Below are positions 16,466-25,039 of a DNA stretch of 64,000 nt, piece by piece. The first letter of the stretch is position 1. Every line of letters begins with the position of its first letter. The position numbers were made by a program, and so were the translations under genes. Under the pieces are notes generated by a model. It searched no databases. It saw only the letters and a program-made list of their open reading frames with translations, and was not told where the DNA came from. The stretch is from Spirochaetae bacterium HGW-Spirochaetae-4 (GTDB taxonomy: Bacteria > Spirochaetota > Spirochaetia > Sphaerochaetales > Sphaerochaetaceae), in contig PGXU01000004.1 of NCBI GenBank assembly GCA_002839335.1, positions 32,476 through 96,475 on the forward strand. Reading direction: 5' to 3'.

Positions 16466-17683
16466 ATGAGTCGAGCAAGTCACGCTTCCATATTTGATAA
16501 ATGTTACGAGTTCACGGCCGCCGCAGAGGTGAGGGCGACAGGGTTGTACCCATACTTCAAACCTATCGGCAGGAGTGAGGGCACAAAGGTCTATATCGAT
16601 GGCCGGGAAATGCTCATGCTCGGATCCAACAACTACCTGGGACTCGCAAACGATCCCCGGATGAAGGAAGCGGCCGAATTGGCAGCCGAGCGGTATGGTA
16701 CCAGCTGCAGCGGATCCAGATTCATGAACGGGACGCTGGATCTGCATGAGGAATTGGAACAACGTTTGGCAAAATTCGTGGGAAAACCGGCGGCCCTTTG
16801 CTTTACCACCGGGTACCAGACCAATTTGGGCTCGCTGTCCGCCATGCTAAACCGTGGTGACCACGTGATCGTGGACAAGTATGACCATGCCTCGATCATG
16901 GACGGAATATTCCTTGCGGACGGTACAAAGAAGCAGATCAACCTCTACCGGTACAAGCACAACAATATGGAGGACCTTGAGAAGGTCTTGCAGAGGATTC
17001 CCTTGGAAGAACCGAAGATGATCGTTATCGATGGTGTGTTCTCCATGGAAGGCGATATAGCACCGCTTCCAGCCATCCGGGCCTTGGCCGACCAATACAA
17101 GGCCGGGATATACCTCGACGAGGCGCATGCCCTCGGTGTGGTCGGGGCAACCGGACGTGGTACGTGCGAACACCATGGGAACGACCCCTCGTTGTGCGAT
17201 CTACTCATGTGCACGTTCAGCAAATCCTTCGGTTCCATCGGTGGCTTTGTTGCGGGTGAAGAACAGGTGATCGACTATATCAAGCATTTCGCACGGCCAT
17301 TGATCTTCAGTGCCTCCATGCCGCCGGCCAATATCGCCGCAACCATGAAAGCATTGGAGATCATTGAACAGGAACCGCAGCGGATCCATAAACTCCAGCA
17401 CAATGCCCGCCGAATGATCGACGGATTCTCCGCACTTGGTTTCAATGTGGGAACCAGCGAGACACCGATCGTCCCACTGTTGATCGGTGATAACGACAAG
17501 ACCTTCACCTTGTGGAAGAACGCCTTTGAACGTGGGGTGTATGTGAATCCGGTCATCTCTCCCGCGGTACCTCCCCAACGCGCACTGCTCAGGACTTCAT
17601 GCATGGCGATCCATAGCGACCAGGAACTCGACACGGCGATCCAGATTATCGGAGAAGAGGCGAAGAAGCTCGGAATCATTTGA
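16466..17683 (+). CDS. Alpha-oxoamine synthase, serine palmitoyltransferase-like
   Basis: A 405-residue PLP enzyme of the KBL/BioF/ALAS/SPT group. The PLP lysine is in [12 protein letters not shown], the ring-stacking histidine in [11 protein letters not shown] and the PLP aspartate in [12 protein letters not shown]. Among subfamilies it looks most like bacterial serine palmitoyltransferases: [11 protein letters not shown] near the N-terminus, [26 protein letters not shown], and the C-terminal [14 protein letters not shown]. This assignment rests on remembered bacterial SPT sequences, not on a search. SPT condenses serine with an acyl thioester to 3-ketodihydrosphingosine; a KBL or BioF role cannot be excluded. 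AAGGAG before the ATG sets the start. It is followed after 79 bases by the phosphogluconolactonase gene. Confidence 0.85.
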   Translation: MSRASHASIFDKCYEFTAAAEVRATGLYPYFKPIGRSEGTKVYIDGREMLMLGSNNYLGLANDPRMKEAAELAAERYGTSCSGSRFMNGTLDLHEELEQRLAKFVGKPAALCFTTGYQTNLGSLSAMLNRGDHVIVDKYDHASIMDGIFLADGTKKQINLYRYKHNNMEDLEKVLQRIPLEEPKMIVIDGVFSMEGDIAPLPAIRALADQYKAGIYLDEAHALGVVGATGRGTCEHHGNDPSLCDLLMCTFSKSFGSIGGFVAGEEQVIDYIKHFARPLIFSASMPPANIAATMKALEIIEQEPQRIHKLQHNARRMIDGFSALGFNVGTSETPIVPLLIGDNDKTFTLWKNAFERGVYVNPVISPAVPPQRALLRTSCMAIHSDQELDTAIQIIGEEAKKLGII

Positions 17684-17750
17684 TTCCCCAACGAGTGGAC
17701 GTAAGGTGAAATATCCTTTCATTCGACTGTCCTTTGGGAACTCGATGCTG

Positions 17751-17756
17751 TATATT
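17751..17756 (+). promoter_or_regulatory. Candidate -10 of a leaderless pgl promoter
   Basis: TATATT lies six bases before the ATG at 17763, the same spacing as at other leaderless candidates in this window. The -35 region is poor and there is no ribosome binding site, so this is tentative. Confidence 0.35.
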
Positions 17757-17762
17757 CGAGCT

Positions 17763-18419
17763 ATGAAGAAATTGAAGATCGAAAACCCGGGGGATTTCAT
17801 CCCCTTGGTGGCTTCCCATATACAACTGGTCGCCCAAGTACATGCTGATCCGATCAGGGTTGGTCTTCCTGGAGGACGGGGAGCTGTTTCAGTCGTGCAA
17901 GGGCTTCTTGCCTGCGACCCTTCCGTACTGGAGCGGGTTGAATTGTACCTGGTTGACGAGCGCTTGACCGGTCCGACAAACCGGGACACTCTTTTGGATG
18001 TAGGTTTGCACGAGGCAATCGAACGGGGAGTCTTTTCCGAGTCGCAATTGCACATTCCCCATATGGCCGAGTCCTTCTTCCCTGAGGGATGCGAACTCGA
18101 CCTGCTATATCTCGGGGTAGGCGAGGATGGGCATGTGGCCTCCCTTTTTCCCGGATCGTATCCGGAATTGGATGCCAAGGATACCGGAGATACCGCCTAT
18201 GTGACGGACAGTCCGAAACCACCACCGGAACGGGTGACCGTGACGTATCGCGGATTCAGGCGGTATGCCAAGAAAGCCCAGACCTACCTGTTGTTCTTTG
18301 GTGAGGGCAAACGTCTTGCCCTGGAGCGGTTCCTGGAAGCCAAGGAGAATCCCTCGTCGCTTCCCTGTATGTTTTTTCCGCGGGAATGGTTTCCAGTCGA
18401 TATCGTGACCGATTTGTAG
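17763..18419 (+). CDS. pgl: 6-phosphogluconolactonase
   Basis: A 218-residue soluble enzyme of the NagB/DevB fold. Recognisable family blocks are [37 protein letters not shown] (the DER motif), [18 protein letters not shown] (the GxGxDGHxASLFPG signature) and RVTVTYRGF. It hydrolyses 6-phosphogluconolactone in the oxidative pentose phosphate pathway, directly after the reaction of the next gene. An in-frame ATG at 17745 would add six residues; the start at 17763 fits the family N-terminus. It stops 11 bases before the zwf start, so the two are one transcription unit. Confidence 0.92.
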   Translation: MKKLKIENPGDFIPLVASHIQLVAQVHADPIRVGLPGGRGAVSVVQGLLACDPSVLERVELYLVDERLTGPTNRDTLLDVGLHEAIERGVFSESQLHIPHMAESFFPEGCELDLLYLGVGEDGHVASLFPGSYPELDAKDTGDTAYVTDSPKPPPERVTVTYRGFRRYAKKAQTYLLFFGEGKRLALERFLEAKENPSSLPCMFFPREWFPVDIVTDL

Positions 18420-18430
18420 GAGAGTGCGGT

Positions 18431-19783
18431 ATGAAACGAATAGTGGTTCAATTTGGCGGCACAGGAGATCTTGCACAGAAGAAACTGTATCCGGCCTATG
18501 AGCATCTCATGGGCAAGGGGTTCGATTTCACTGTCCTGGCCCTAGGCAGGAGATTCAAGGACCGCAAGGAATTTGTGAAAGCCATGGTGTCGCCCGATGC
18601 CTCGCCCGAATTCCTGAAGAACCTGGAGTATCTGTATTATGACATGGCCGATCCCGAAGCCACCGATCCGTTGCGCATGTATATCCAGGAAGTCATCGAA
18701 GGTACCGACGAGGTAGAGCTCATCTATTACATGGCCTTGCAACCTTCTCTGTATGAGGAAGCGATACGCCAGATCCAGAAGATTGATTCGCAACTGTCCT
18801 GCCAGTGCAATCTGACCAAGAAGATCGTGGTGGAGAAACCGTTCGGGTTCGACCTTGAGAGTGCGCAACGTTACAACGAGATATTGCTCAAAGCCTTCGA
18901 CGACAAGGAGATCTATCGGGTCGACCATTATCTGGGCAAGGAGTTCATGCAGAACCTGCTGATTCTCCGTTTCCATAACGATATCATACGCAGCATCTGG
19001 GACAACCGTTCGATCGAGAGTATCCAGATCATATTCGACGAGACCCATGGGGTGGACCAGCGGTTGGGCTTCTATGAGCAGATCGGAGTGGTCCGGGATA
19101 CTATCCAGAACCATATCATGCAGATAATCACGTATCTGACCATGAACGAGCCTGCGACACTGTCTCCGGAAGATATCGCTGTGGAAAAGATCAAGGTCCT
19201 GCGTTCTATCGCGCCTGTCTCGGAATTCCACACCGGACGGTACGAGTCCTTGGGAGCAAACAGCGGGCATGTGGTCGACACTCCGACCTATGCCGCCCTG
19301 AAACTGTCGGTGAACACCTACTTTTTCGCAGATGTGCCGATCTATATCAGGACCGGGAAGATGCAGGCCGATGCCAAATCGCTCATCTATGTGAAGTTCC
19401 GCAATACGACCGGAAAGGTGATGCATGACGATTCGATCGCGGAGAACGGAGTGATCATAACGATCCATCCCGAGTTGACTATCGATATCAGCATGAATCT
19501 CAAGGAACCAGACACCTCCTGGAAATCCAAGCCCGTACGGTTCAGGTTCAACCAGGCCGAAACCTTCGGCGCCAATACGCCTGAAGCCTACGAGCAGATC
19601 GTGAAGAAGATATTGCAGGGGGACAAGAGCCTCTTCCCCTCCATGCGCGAGATCACCGAATCCTGGCGGATCGTGACCCCCATGCTGGAGCATGAACGTC
19701 ATATGGAAGTATATCCTGTCAGAACCTTGCCACGATTCGCATCGGATTTGGCTAAGGATAACGGCTTTACCTGGTTCGACTGA
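18431..19783 (+). CDS. zwf: Glucose-6-phosphate 1-dehydrogenase
   Basis: A 450-residue enzyme. The N-terminal Rossmann motif is unusual in detail (VVQFGGTGDLAQKKLYPAYE, the GASGDLA equivalent being GGTGDLA); the active-site signature is RVDHYLGKEFMQNLL with the catalytic His, and VEKPFG and PIYIRTGK are also in place. It oxidises glucose 6-phosphate to the lactone, yielding NAD(P)H. Zwf and Pgl could feed 6-phosphogluconate into the pentose phosphate pathway, or into KDPG if a 6-phosphogluconate dehydratase exists elsewhere, which would meet the aldolase at 10275. AGGAG upstream of the ATG at 18431 sets the start. The hairpin at 19825-19855 lies downstream. Confidence 0.94.
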   Translation: MKRIVVQFGGTGDLAQKKLYPAYEHLMGKGFDFTVLALGRRFKDRKEFVKAMVSPDASPEFLKNLEYLYYDMADPEATDPLRMYIQEVIEGTDEVELIYYMALQPSLYEEAIRQIQKIDSQLSCQCNLTKKIVVEKPFGFDLESAQRYNEILLKAFDDKEIYRVDHYLGKEFMQNLLILRFHNDIIRSIWDNRSIESIQIIFDETHGVDQRLGFYEQIGVVRDTIQNHIMQIITYLTMNEPATLSPEDIAVEKIKVLRSIAPVSEFHTGRYESLGANSGHVVDTPTYAALKLSVNTYFFADVPIYIRTGKMQADAKSLIYVKFRNTTGKVMHDDSIAENGVIITIHPELTIDISMNLKEPDTSWKSKPVRFRFNQAETFGANTPEAYEQIVKKILQGDKSLFPSMREITESWRIVTPMLEHERHMEVYPVRTLPRFASDLAKDNGFTWFD

Positions 19784-19824
19784 CAAACGAAGTCACCTCT
19801 CATAGAACCAAATCTCCAAACGTA

Positions 19825-19855
19825 ATGAAACCGCCTTGTACAAAGGCGGTTTCAT
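19825..19855. terminator. Bidirectional hairpin between zwf and the DUF438 gene
   Basis: A perfect 13-bp stem (ATGAAACCGCCTT with its complement) and a 5-base loop lie between two converging genes. Neither side has a long T-run, so termination may be partial or need Rho. Confidence 0.6.
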
Positions 19856-19886
19856 AGTGTGTTCAATCGGGCTTCCGGATAGTGTA

Positions 19887-21125
19887 TTACTCGTCCAGCA
19901 GCCGCTTGTCTCCTGAAATCTTCTGGATACCGGCAATATTCTGTGTCACTTCGAGCGTTCCCAGGTACTTGCCTGAATCGTCGCGTACGGCGAAATACCT
20001 GATATAGACGAACTTGTCACCCATGTGGATATGGAAATCGGCCACATCGCGCGCACCCGACTTGAAGTCGTTCAATATCCGTTCGACCACATGCATGCTG
20101 GCAGGTGGATGACAGTTTATGACCTTCCGTCCGATTATGGCGGTGGTCCTTGGGAATATCCTTTCGCTTGCTTGCGAAAAGTACCCGACCTCATCGTTCG
20201 CATCGACGAAGGTGATGTCGATCGGCAACGTGTTGAGCACTCTTGTGAGGACATCGGCTGTGAATTTTCCGGTAGGCAGGGTTACGACGCCCTGTTCGAC
20301 TGCGGCCGAGACCGCAAGCGGTTTGGTTTCCGTCGGAGCCTTCCATGTCGGGTGGTCGGCCATGAGGCAATAGCCGAATTCCGCGCTTCCCTCTGAGATT
20401 TGACGCCAGTCGGTCGTGAAGAATACTTCGCTGACCATGGGAATGAGGATATTCTCCTCCTTGGAGATCATCTCAACAATCTTGTCCTTGACCGCATCAA
20501 GGTCCCTGAAGAAATTCTGTATCGTTTCGGGAGCAGGCCGTCCCTTGGCAATCAGGTCGTCGAGGTTCTTGCGAACCAGCTTCACCATATCCCTGATCTC
20601 GTCGTCGACTCCCCACATGACTTTTGGGGGAGCGGTAATCCCATACCGTTCCATGATCGGGAACCAGAGGTTCTCCTTCTTGGCATAATGGATATCCAGT
20701 TGCCACAAGTCCTCCAGGTCGTTGACCAATGCCGAGAGCGCGGAGATATCGCCTTTCTTGAGCTTCGCCACATTGACATCGATCCGATCGGAGAACAACC
20801 GTTCGATTCCCCGGTTCTCCTCCCGCAACACCCAAGAGGGGTGGCCGAAGTCTTTCGTCTGGTTCTTGTCGGCATGGATATCGGCGACGGAACCTTTGAA
20901 CAATGATGCGTGGACGTCACACAGCTTCTGTATCTCCTCGACCTTCACGCCACCCTGTTCGATCAAGGCCTTCTCGGCATTTGCGATCTCGTCGGCACCG
21001 ACTCCTTCGAATTCCTTGGCGAAATCGGCTTTCACCGCTTCGAAGTCGTCTCCGGCGTGCAGTCGTTCGATCAACTGCCTGAGCAGTTGCTGACGGCGAA
21101 CACTATTGTTGATTTCGGCACTCAT
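19887..21125 (-). CDS. DUF438 / hemerythrin-like / PAS protein
   Basis: A 412-residue cytoplasmic protein with three parts: an N-terminal DUF438 helical domain (~1-85), a hemerythrin-like HHE-type four-helix region (~90-270, with HADKNQTKDFGHPSWVLREEN and DIHYAKKENLWFPIMERYG, which carry His/Glu residues suited to a di-iron site), and a C-terminal PAS domain (~300-400) with DEVGYFSQASERIFPR and the GRKVINCHPPASMHVVERIL signature. The family is found in anaerobes and is thought to sense oxygen, redox or nitric oxide; partners are not established. It is coupled by a four-base overlap to the DUF1858 gene upstream. GGAGGAG before the ATG fixes the start. Confidence 0.9.
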   Translation of the reverse strand: MSAEINNSVRRQQLLRQLIERLHAGDDFEAVKADFAKEFEGVGADEIANAEKALIEQGGVKVEEIQKLCDVHASLFKGSVADIHADKNQTKDFGHPSWVLREENRGIERLFSDRIDVNVAKLKKGDISALSALVNDLEDLWQLDIHYAKKENLWFPIMERYGITAPPKVMWGVDDEIRDMVKLVRKNLDDLIAKGRPAPETIQNFFRDLDAVKDKIVEMISKEENILIPMVSEVFFTTDWRQISEGSAEFGYCLMADHPTWKAPTETKPLAVSAAVEQGVVTLPTGKFTADVLTRVLNTLPIDITFVDANDEVGYFSQASERIFPRTTAIIGRKVINCHPPASMHVVERILNDFKSGARDVADFHIHMGDKFVYIRYFAVRDDSGKYLGTLEVTQNIAGIQKISGDKRLLDE

Positions 21126-21373
21126 TTCTTCTCCTCCTGTGGTGCTTCGATGACTGTGTATCCATGGGACTCCAGGGTCCGGATGATTGTCGGTAACGCG
21201 ATACCGCGCATGGCGGCTCCCTTGGGCAATGTCATTACCTTTCCAACGGTATTCAGCATGATGGGTTTCACAATTTCGGTAAATCCAAGTTCCGCCAGCA
21301 ATGGGGCCAGTTCGGGATCCGCTGAACACAACGCGTGGACAGTCTTCTGCAAATCTATGGTCTTCTTATCCAT
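21122..21373 (-). CDS. DUF1858-domain small protein
   Basis: An 83-residue protein consisting of one DUF1858 domain (IDLQKTVHALCSADPELAPLLAELGF through NTVGKVMTLPKGAAMRGI). DUF1858 is often fused to or next to DUF438 proteins, and here the stop overlaps the DUF438 start (ATGA), supporting a joint role. The single Cys near residue 16 matches the family pattern. The upstream open frame extends 53 codons but the ATG at 21373 with GAGAG upstream fits the domain. A perfect 16-bp palindrome lies 45 bases upstream. Confidence 0.85.
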   Translation of the reverse strand: MDKKTIDLQKTVHALCSADPELAPLLAELGFTEIVKPIMLNTVGKVMTLPKGAAMRGIALPTIIRTLESHGYTVIEAPQEEKK

Positions 21374-21417
21374 TTCACTCTCTTTGTCATATCGTATCAT
21401 GATTGGATTGCTACAAC

Positions 21418-21433
21418 TGTTGCAATTGCAACA
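21418..21433. promoter_or_regulatory. Perfect 16-bp palindrome upstream of the DUF1858-DUF438 pair
   Basis: TGTTGCAATTGCAACA has no spacer and is fully self-complementary. It lies between the acyl-CoA synthetase terminator and the DUF1858 start, in the expected promoter position, and is a candidate operator for a dimeric regulator that I cannot name. Confidence 0.5.
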
Positions 21434-21440
21434 AGCATAC

Positions 21441-21473
21441 AGAAAGAGCCCCGGATAGGCAAGTATCCGAGGC
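21441..21473 (-). terminator. Terminator of the acyl-CoA synthetase gene
   Basis: On the minus strand a 10-bp stem (GCCTCGGATA pairing with TATCCGGGGC, one U-G pair), a 6-base loop and a TCTTTCT tail follow the stop codon by about 27 bases. Confidence 0.7.
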
Positions 21474-21500
21474 CCGTATAGGCGATGAAGATGTAGCATG

Positions 21501-23405
21501 TCAGGAGAATAGCGAAGTGATCTCCTTGGCATACAGTTGGTTGATCTTGTGGCGCATGACTTCCTGCTTGGCCGACAGTTCCTGTCCGACCTTGAACGAG
21601 GTTTTCAGGATGGAGAAGCGGTTGATGCGTTCAAAACTCTTGAAGCCGTTCTTTGCGCTCACCATCTCGTTTATCTCAGAATTCAACAGGTCCTGCACTT
21701 CCGGCAATTCGGTGATATCGAACCGTGCCATGTAGGGTATATTGTGTTCCTTCACATATATCTCGAGCTGCTTGGTGTCGGGAACAATCAACGCGGCGAG
21801 ATATTTTTGGTCCTGACCAACCACCACAGCCTGCTCGATGTATTCCGATTCCCTGAGCCGTGCCTCAAGTGGTACCGGTTCGATATTCTCGCCACCCGAG
21901 AGGACAATGGTATCCTTTGCCCTTCCTCTGATCGCATATTCCCCGGTATGGGTCCAAATACCGATATCTCCGGTGTTGATCCAGCCATCCTTGTCGATGA
22001 CCGCATCGGTCAAATCCTGACGTTTGTAATAGCCTTTCATGACTTGTTTCCCACGGGCGTAGATCACACCTTTTTTACCAGGTTTAGCCAGCTTGCCCGA
22101 ATCGTCGACAATCTTGATCTCTGTTTCCGGCAATGGAGCGACGGTCCCGGGAACCTGGCGCTTGATACTCCTCAGCCCGATGACCGGAGCGGTCTCGGTA
22201 AGGCCGTATCCATCCAGGAGGGTGACACCGATTGCCTTGAAGAACTTGTCGACGGAGGAGGGCAAGGATCCCCCACCGGAAACACCTGCACGGAAGTTGG
22301 TTCCGAACTTCTTCTTGATTGTCTTGAATACCAGGACATTTCCCAGCAGTTTGAAAGGGGTCAATAGGACCAAGGGTATGATCCCGATAAGCAGGTCGAG
22401 CGGGTAGAAGCGGCGTTTGAACTGGGGCATGCGGTTTGCGACCAGATTCATGACAGCTGCATGATTGGCACCGACCCAGACGAAGAAGTGGAACAGCGCC
22501 TTGGCGACAGGACTCTTGCCTTTCACGTTCTGATAGACGCCGGCTTTGACTGCTTCCCATATGCGGGGAACAGATCCCATCCATGCTGGATTGACCCGCT
22601 GGAGGTCCACCAACATGATCTTGCCGATCGGCTTGGAATAGGCGATCGCAGAGGCCTGGGAGATGATAACATACTGGAGGATCCGTTCGAAGGAATGCCA
22701 GACAGGCAATACGCTCAACCAGCGTTCACCCTTGTTGAAGTCGATGACTTTTGGCAGTTGTTCCAATTGGAAGAGGAAGTTGCCGTGGCTGAGCATGACA
22801 CCCTTCGGCTCTCCGGTTGTACCGCTGGTGAATATGATTGTTGCGAGGTCGTCAATCTTTCCCTTCGCGATTTCCGCTTCCACAAATTCCGGGTGCTTCG
22901 CATTGAAAGCCTTTCCAGCTTCCACCACCTCCGGGTAGGTCAAGATGCTGATGGAGTCCGGAGCCTTCAGATCCTGTGCAACGTGATGCATGCTGTCCAT
23001 GACGATGAGTTTGTGCAGATGCGGCAACGCATGCGCTTCGTCGAGAATCTTCTTTGCCTGTTCGGTATTTTCCGCAAAACAGATCTCACTTTCTGTGACC
23101 TTTAGGATAAATTGGAGTTCATACGGCATCGCATCTCGCCCTCTGGGGACATCCGCGGCCCCCAATGAGAGGATAGCCATATCTGCGGCGAGCCATTCCT
23201 TGCGGTTGTCAGCGATCAGGCCTATCGCCGCTTCCCGCTTGACGCCAAGCGTATGCAATCCTGCGGCAAGGTCCAATACCTCGGCGTAGAACTGCTGGTA
23301 GGTTGTCGGATGGAAGGCTCCCTCGTCATCCTTTGAAAGTTGTACTTCATTCGTACCGTACTGGGTAACAATATGTTGCAGTAATTTTGGGAGTGTGTCG
23401 TACAT
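21501..23405 (-). CDS. Long-chain fatty acid-CoA ligase (AMP-forming)
   Basis: A 634-residue adenylate-forming enzyme of the FadD15/ACSL group. The P-loop motif is TIIFTSGTTGEPKG (about residue 190), the second motif DGYGLTETAPV and the third GWINTGDIGIWTHTGEY; the extended linker and a hydrophobic stretch in the middle (LLIGIIPLVLLTPFKLLGNV) are typical of the membrane-associated long-chain type. It activates fatty acids to acyl-CoA with ATP, for lipid synthesis or turnover. AAAAGGAG before the ATG sets the start. It is monocistronic, with a terminator downstream and a palindrome overlapping its promoter, so its expression is likely under a fatty-acid or acyl-CoA responsive repressor encoded elsewhere. 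Confidence 0.94.
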   Translation of the reverse strand: MYDTLPKLLQHIVTQYGTNEVQLSKDDEGAFHPTTYQQFYAEVLDLAAGLHTLGVKREAAIGLIADNRKEWLAADMAILSLGAADVPRGRDAMPYELQFILKVTESEICFAENTEQAKKILDEAHALPHLHKLIVMDSMHHVAQDLKAPDSISILTYPEVVEAGKAFNAKHPEFVEAEIAKGKIDDLATIIFTSGTTGEPKGVMLSHGNFLFQLEQLPKVIDFNKGERWLSVLPVWHSFERILQYVIISQASAIAYSKPIGKIMLVDLQRVNPAWMGSVPRIWEAVKAGVYQNVKGKSPVAKALFHFFVWVGANHAAVMNLVANRMPQFKRRFYPLDLLIGIIPLVLLTPFKLLGNVLVFKTIKKKFGTNFRAGVSGGGSLPSSVDKFFKAIGVTLLDGYGLTETAPVIGLRSIKRQVPGTVAPLPETEIKIVDDSGKLAKPGKKGVIYARGKQVMKGYYKRQDLTDAVIDKDGWINTGDIGIWTHTGEYAIRGRAKDTIVLSGGENIEPVPLEARLRESEYIEQAVVVGQDQKYLAALIVPDTKQLEIYVKEHNIPYMARFDITELPEVQDLLNSEINEMVSAKNGFKSFERINRFSILKTSFKVGQELSAKQEVMRHKINQLYAKEITSLFS

Positions 23406-23425
23406 GCGTCGCTCCTTTTCGGTTT

Positions 23426-23471
23426 ATGGTCATAGTAATGACCATTATTACAAAATAACAAAATTTGTCAA
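23426..23471 (-). promoter_or_regulatory. Acyl-CoA synthetase promoter with overlapping operator
   Basis: Minus strand: TTGACA (23466-23471) and TAATGG (23442-23447) with an 18-base spacer, or ATAATG with 17. The perfect palindrome ATGGTCAT-AGTA-ATGACCAT (23426-23445) covers the -10 and the predicted start of transcription, 20-40 bases before the ATG. Confidence 0.7.
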
Positions 23472-23746
23472 ACTGTAATTTATAATATTTTTCCAAGTAG
23501 GGCAAGGGATTGTGATCCGTTTCGGTCAAGGCAATGCTGATTTTCGGAGAAATCTTAACTTGACACATTTTCATATAACTGTCAGATTAAAATCAGTTCA
23601 ATAAGAGCTTGGCTTATAATTGTAATGTTTGTAACAAAAGTAGTCATTTCTGTTGTATACTGAACACAGTGTGACTGCAATACCGATCGGTTCCGGTGCG
23701 TGTCGTTCACGAACCAAAATGGGGCCGAATCGACAGGAGGTCCTGC
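23472..23746 (+). other. AT-rich 5' region of the vor operon
   Basis: About 275 bases with no gene. Candidate plus-strand -10 hexamers are TATAAT (23615-23620) and TATACT (23656-23661); neither has a good -35 at normal spacing. AGGAGG (23735-23740) is the ribosome binding site of the first vor gene. Confidence 0.4.
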
Positions 23747-23968
23747 ATGAATCATGTCCGAGTACGTGACGATGAATGCAAAGGATGCGCCGTTTGCGTT
23801 TCCGTCTGTCCCAAAGGCTGCCTAGAGATGTCGGGCAAGCTCAACACCATGGGATACGAATATGTCCAGTTTATACGCGGGGTGGCATGTACTGCTTGCG
23901 GTCTCTGCTTTCTCAGCTGTCCCGAACCCAGTGCCTTGACCGTACTGGCCGAGCAGGAGGTCGAGTAG
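23747..23968 (+). CDS. vorD: 2-oxoacid:ferredoxin oxidoreductase, delta (2[4Fe-4S] ferredoxin) subunit
   Basis: A 73-residue ferredoxin with two 4Fe-4S sites: CKGCAVCVSVCPKGC near the N-terminus and CTACGLCFLSCPEPSA near the C-terminus. It carries electrons from the TPP-containing subunit to free ferredoxin. The start at 23747 has AGGAGG seven bases upstream; the open frame extends 17 codons further up without family similarity. The stop codon is immediately followed by the ATG of the alpha subunit. The order D-B-A/C with butyrate kinase and phosphotransbutyrylase downstream suggests a branched-chain 2-oxoacid enzyme, though 2-oxoglutarate (Kor) type cannot be excluded. Confidence 0.9.
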   Translation: MNHVRVRDDECKGCAVCVSVCPKGCLEMSGKLNTMGYEYVQFIRGVACTACGLCFLSCPEPSALTVLAEQEVE

Positions 23969-25039
23969 ATGGGCAAAAGACTCATGAAAGGGAATGAAGC
24001 GGCCGTCCACGGGGCACTTATGGGAGGGTGTACCCATTTTTTCGGATATCCCATTACCCCGGCAAGTGAAATTTCCCAGGCTGCCGCATACTATTTCACC
24101 GCGGCAGGAAGAACATTCCTGCAGGCGGAATCCGAAGTGAGTGTCATCAACATGCTCTACGGTGCCGCGAGTGCCGGGGCCAGGGTCATGACCGCTTCCT
24201 CAGGCCCGGGAATCGCATTGATGGGAGAAGGCCTGTCCTATCTCGCTGGAGCCAAACTTCCTTCCGTTGTGATCGACATGCAACGGGCAGGTCCGGGGTT
24301 GGGCAATATCTGGCCGGAACAAAGCGATTACAATATGGTTGTCAAAGGGGGTGGACATGGGAACTATTCCAACATCACCTTGACTCCGGCATCGGCACAG
24401 GAAATGTTCGATTTCACCCGCAAAGCCTTCGAATTAGCCGACAAGTACCGCATGACCGTCTTTATCCTCAGCGACGCCTATATCGGACAGATGATGGAGC
24501 CGGTTGAGATTTCCGGACCTGTCCTGCACGGCCAGCGCAAGGATTGGGCAGTCTATGGCGATGCCCAAAGCCGCGAGAACCTGATCTCCTCGATCTACAT
24601 GAGTCCTGCCTTGCAGCGCAAGCACAACGAGGAGCTGCAGCACACATATCGCCAAGTGGAGCAGGAAGTCGTCGACTACGAGTTGTATATGGCCGACGAT
24701 GCCGAGATTGTGTTCGTAGCGTATGGTATTGTCGCACGTATTTGCCATTCGGCGGTGCATGCACTCAGGGAGCAGGGTATCAAAGCCTCCCTATTGAGAC
24801 CCAAGACAGTATTTCCATTTCCGAAGAATGTGGTGGAGGACTTCGCCAAGAGGAGAATTCCCTTGGCGGTGGTGGAGCTGAGTAGCGGACAAATGGCCGA
24901 CGATGTCTCGCTTGCGGCCAATGGAAATGTGGAGGTGTTCCGGTATCTTACCATGGGAGGGGAAACCCCCACGGTGGCGGAGTTGGTGGCATCGGTACAG
25001 CGTGATATGGCCACCTTGGGTTCGAGGAGGTCCTCATGA
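23969..25039 (+). CDS. vorB: 2-oxoacid:ferredoxin oxidoreductase, alpha subunit
   Basis: A 356-residue subunit with the pyrimidine-binding domain of the PFOR superfamily. It begins with the typical LMKGNEAAVHGALMGGCTHF and FFGYPITPASEI, then AESEVSVINMLYGAASAGARVMTASSGPG and MQRAGPGLGN. It pairs with the TPP-binding part of the next gene to form the active site that decarboxylates 2-oxoacids to acyl-CoA with reduction of ferredoxin. It starts directly after vorD and overlaps the next gene by four bases (ATGA), so the three are translated as a unit. Length and motifs are normal for VorB/KorA proteins. Confidence 0.92.
   Translation: MGKRLMKGNEAAVHGALMGGCTHFFGYPITPASEISQAAAYYFTAAGRTFLQAESEVSVINMLYGAASAGARVMTASSGPGIALMGEGLSYLAGAKLPSVVIDMQRAGPGLGNIWPEQSDYNMVVKGGGHGNYSNITLTPASAQEMFDFTRKAFELADKYRMTVFILSDAYIGQMMEPVEISGPVLHGQRKDWAVYGDAQSRENLISSIYMSPALQRKHNEELQHTYRQVEQEVVDYELYMADDAEIVFVAYGIVARICHSAVHALREQGIKASLLRPKTVFPFPKNVVEDFAKRRIPLAVVELSSGQMADDVSLAANGNVEVFRYLTMGGETPTVAELVASVQRDMATLGSRRSS

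Noticed and set aside
18542..19786. 414-codon minus-strand frame opposite zwf
   Set aside because: Shadow of a well-conserved dehydrogenase; no ribosome binding site and no recognisable domain.
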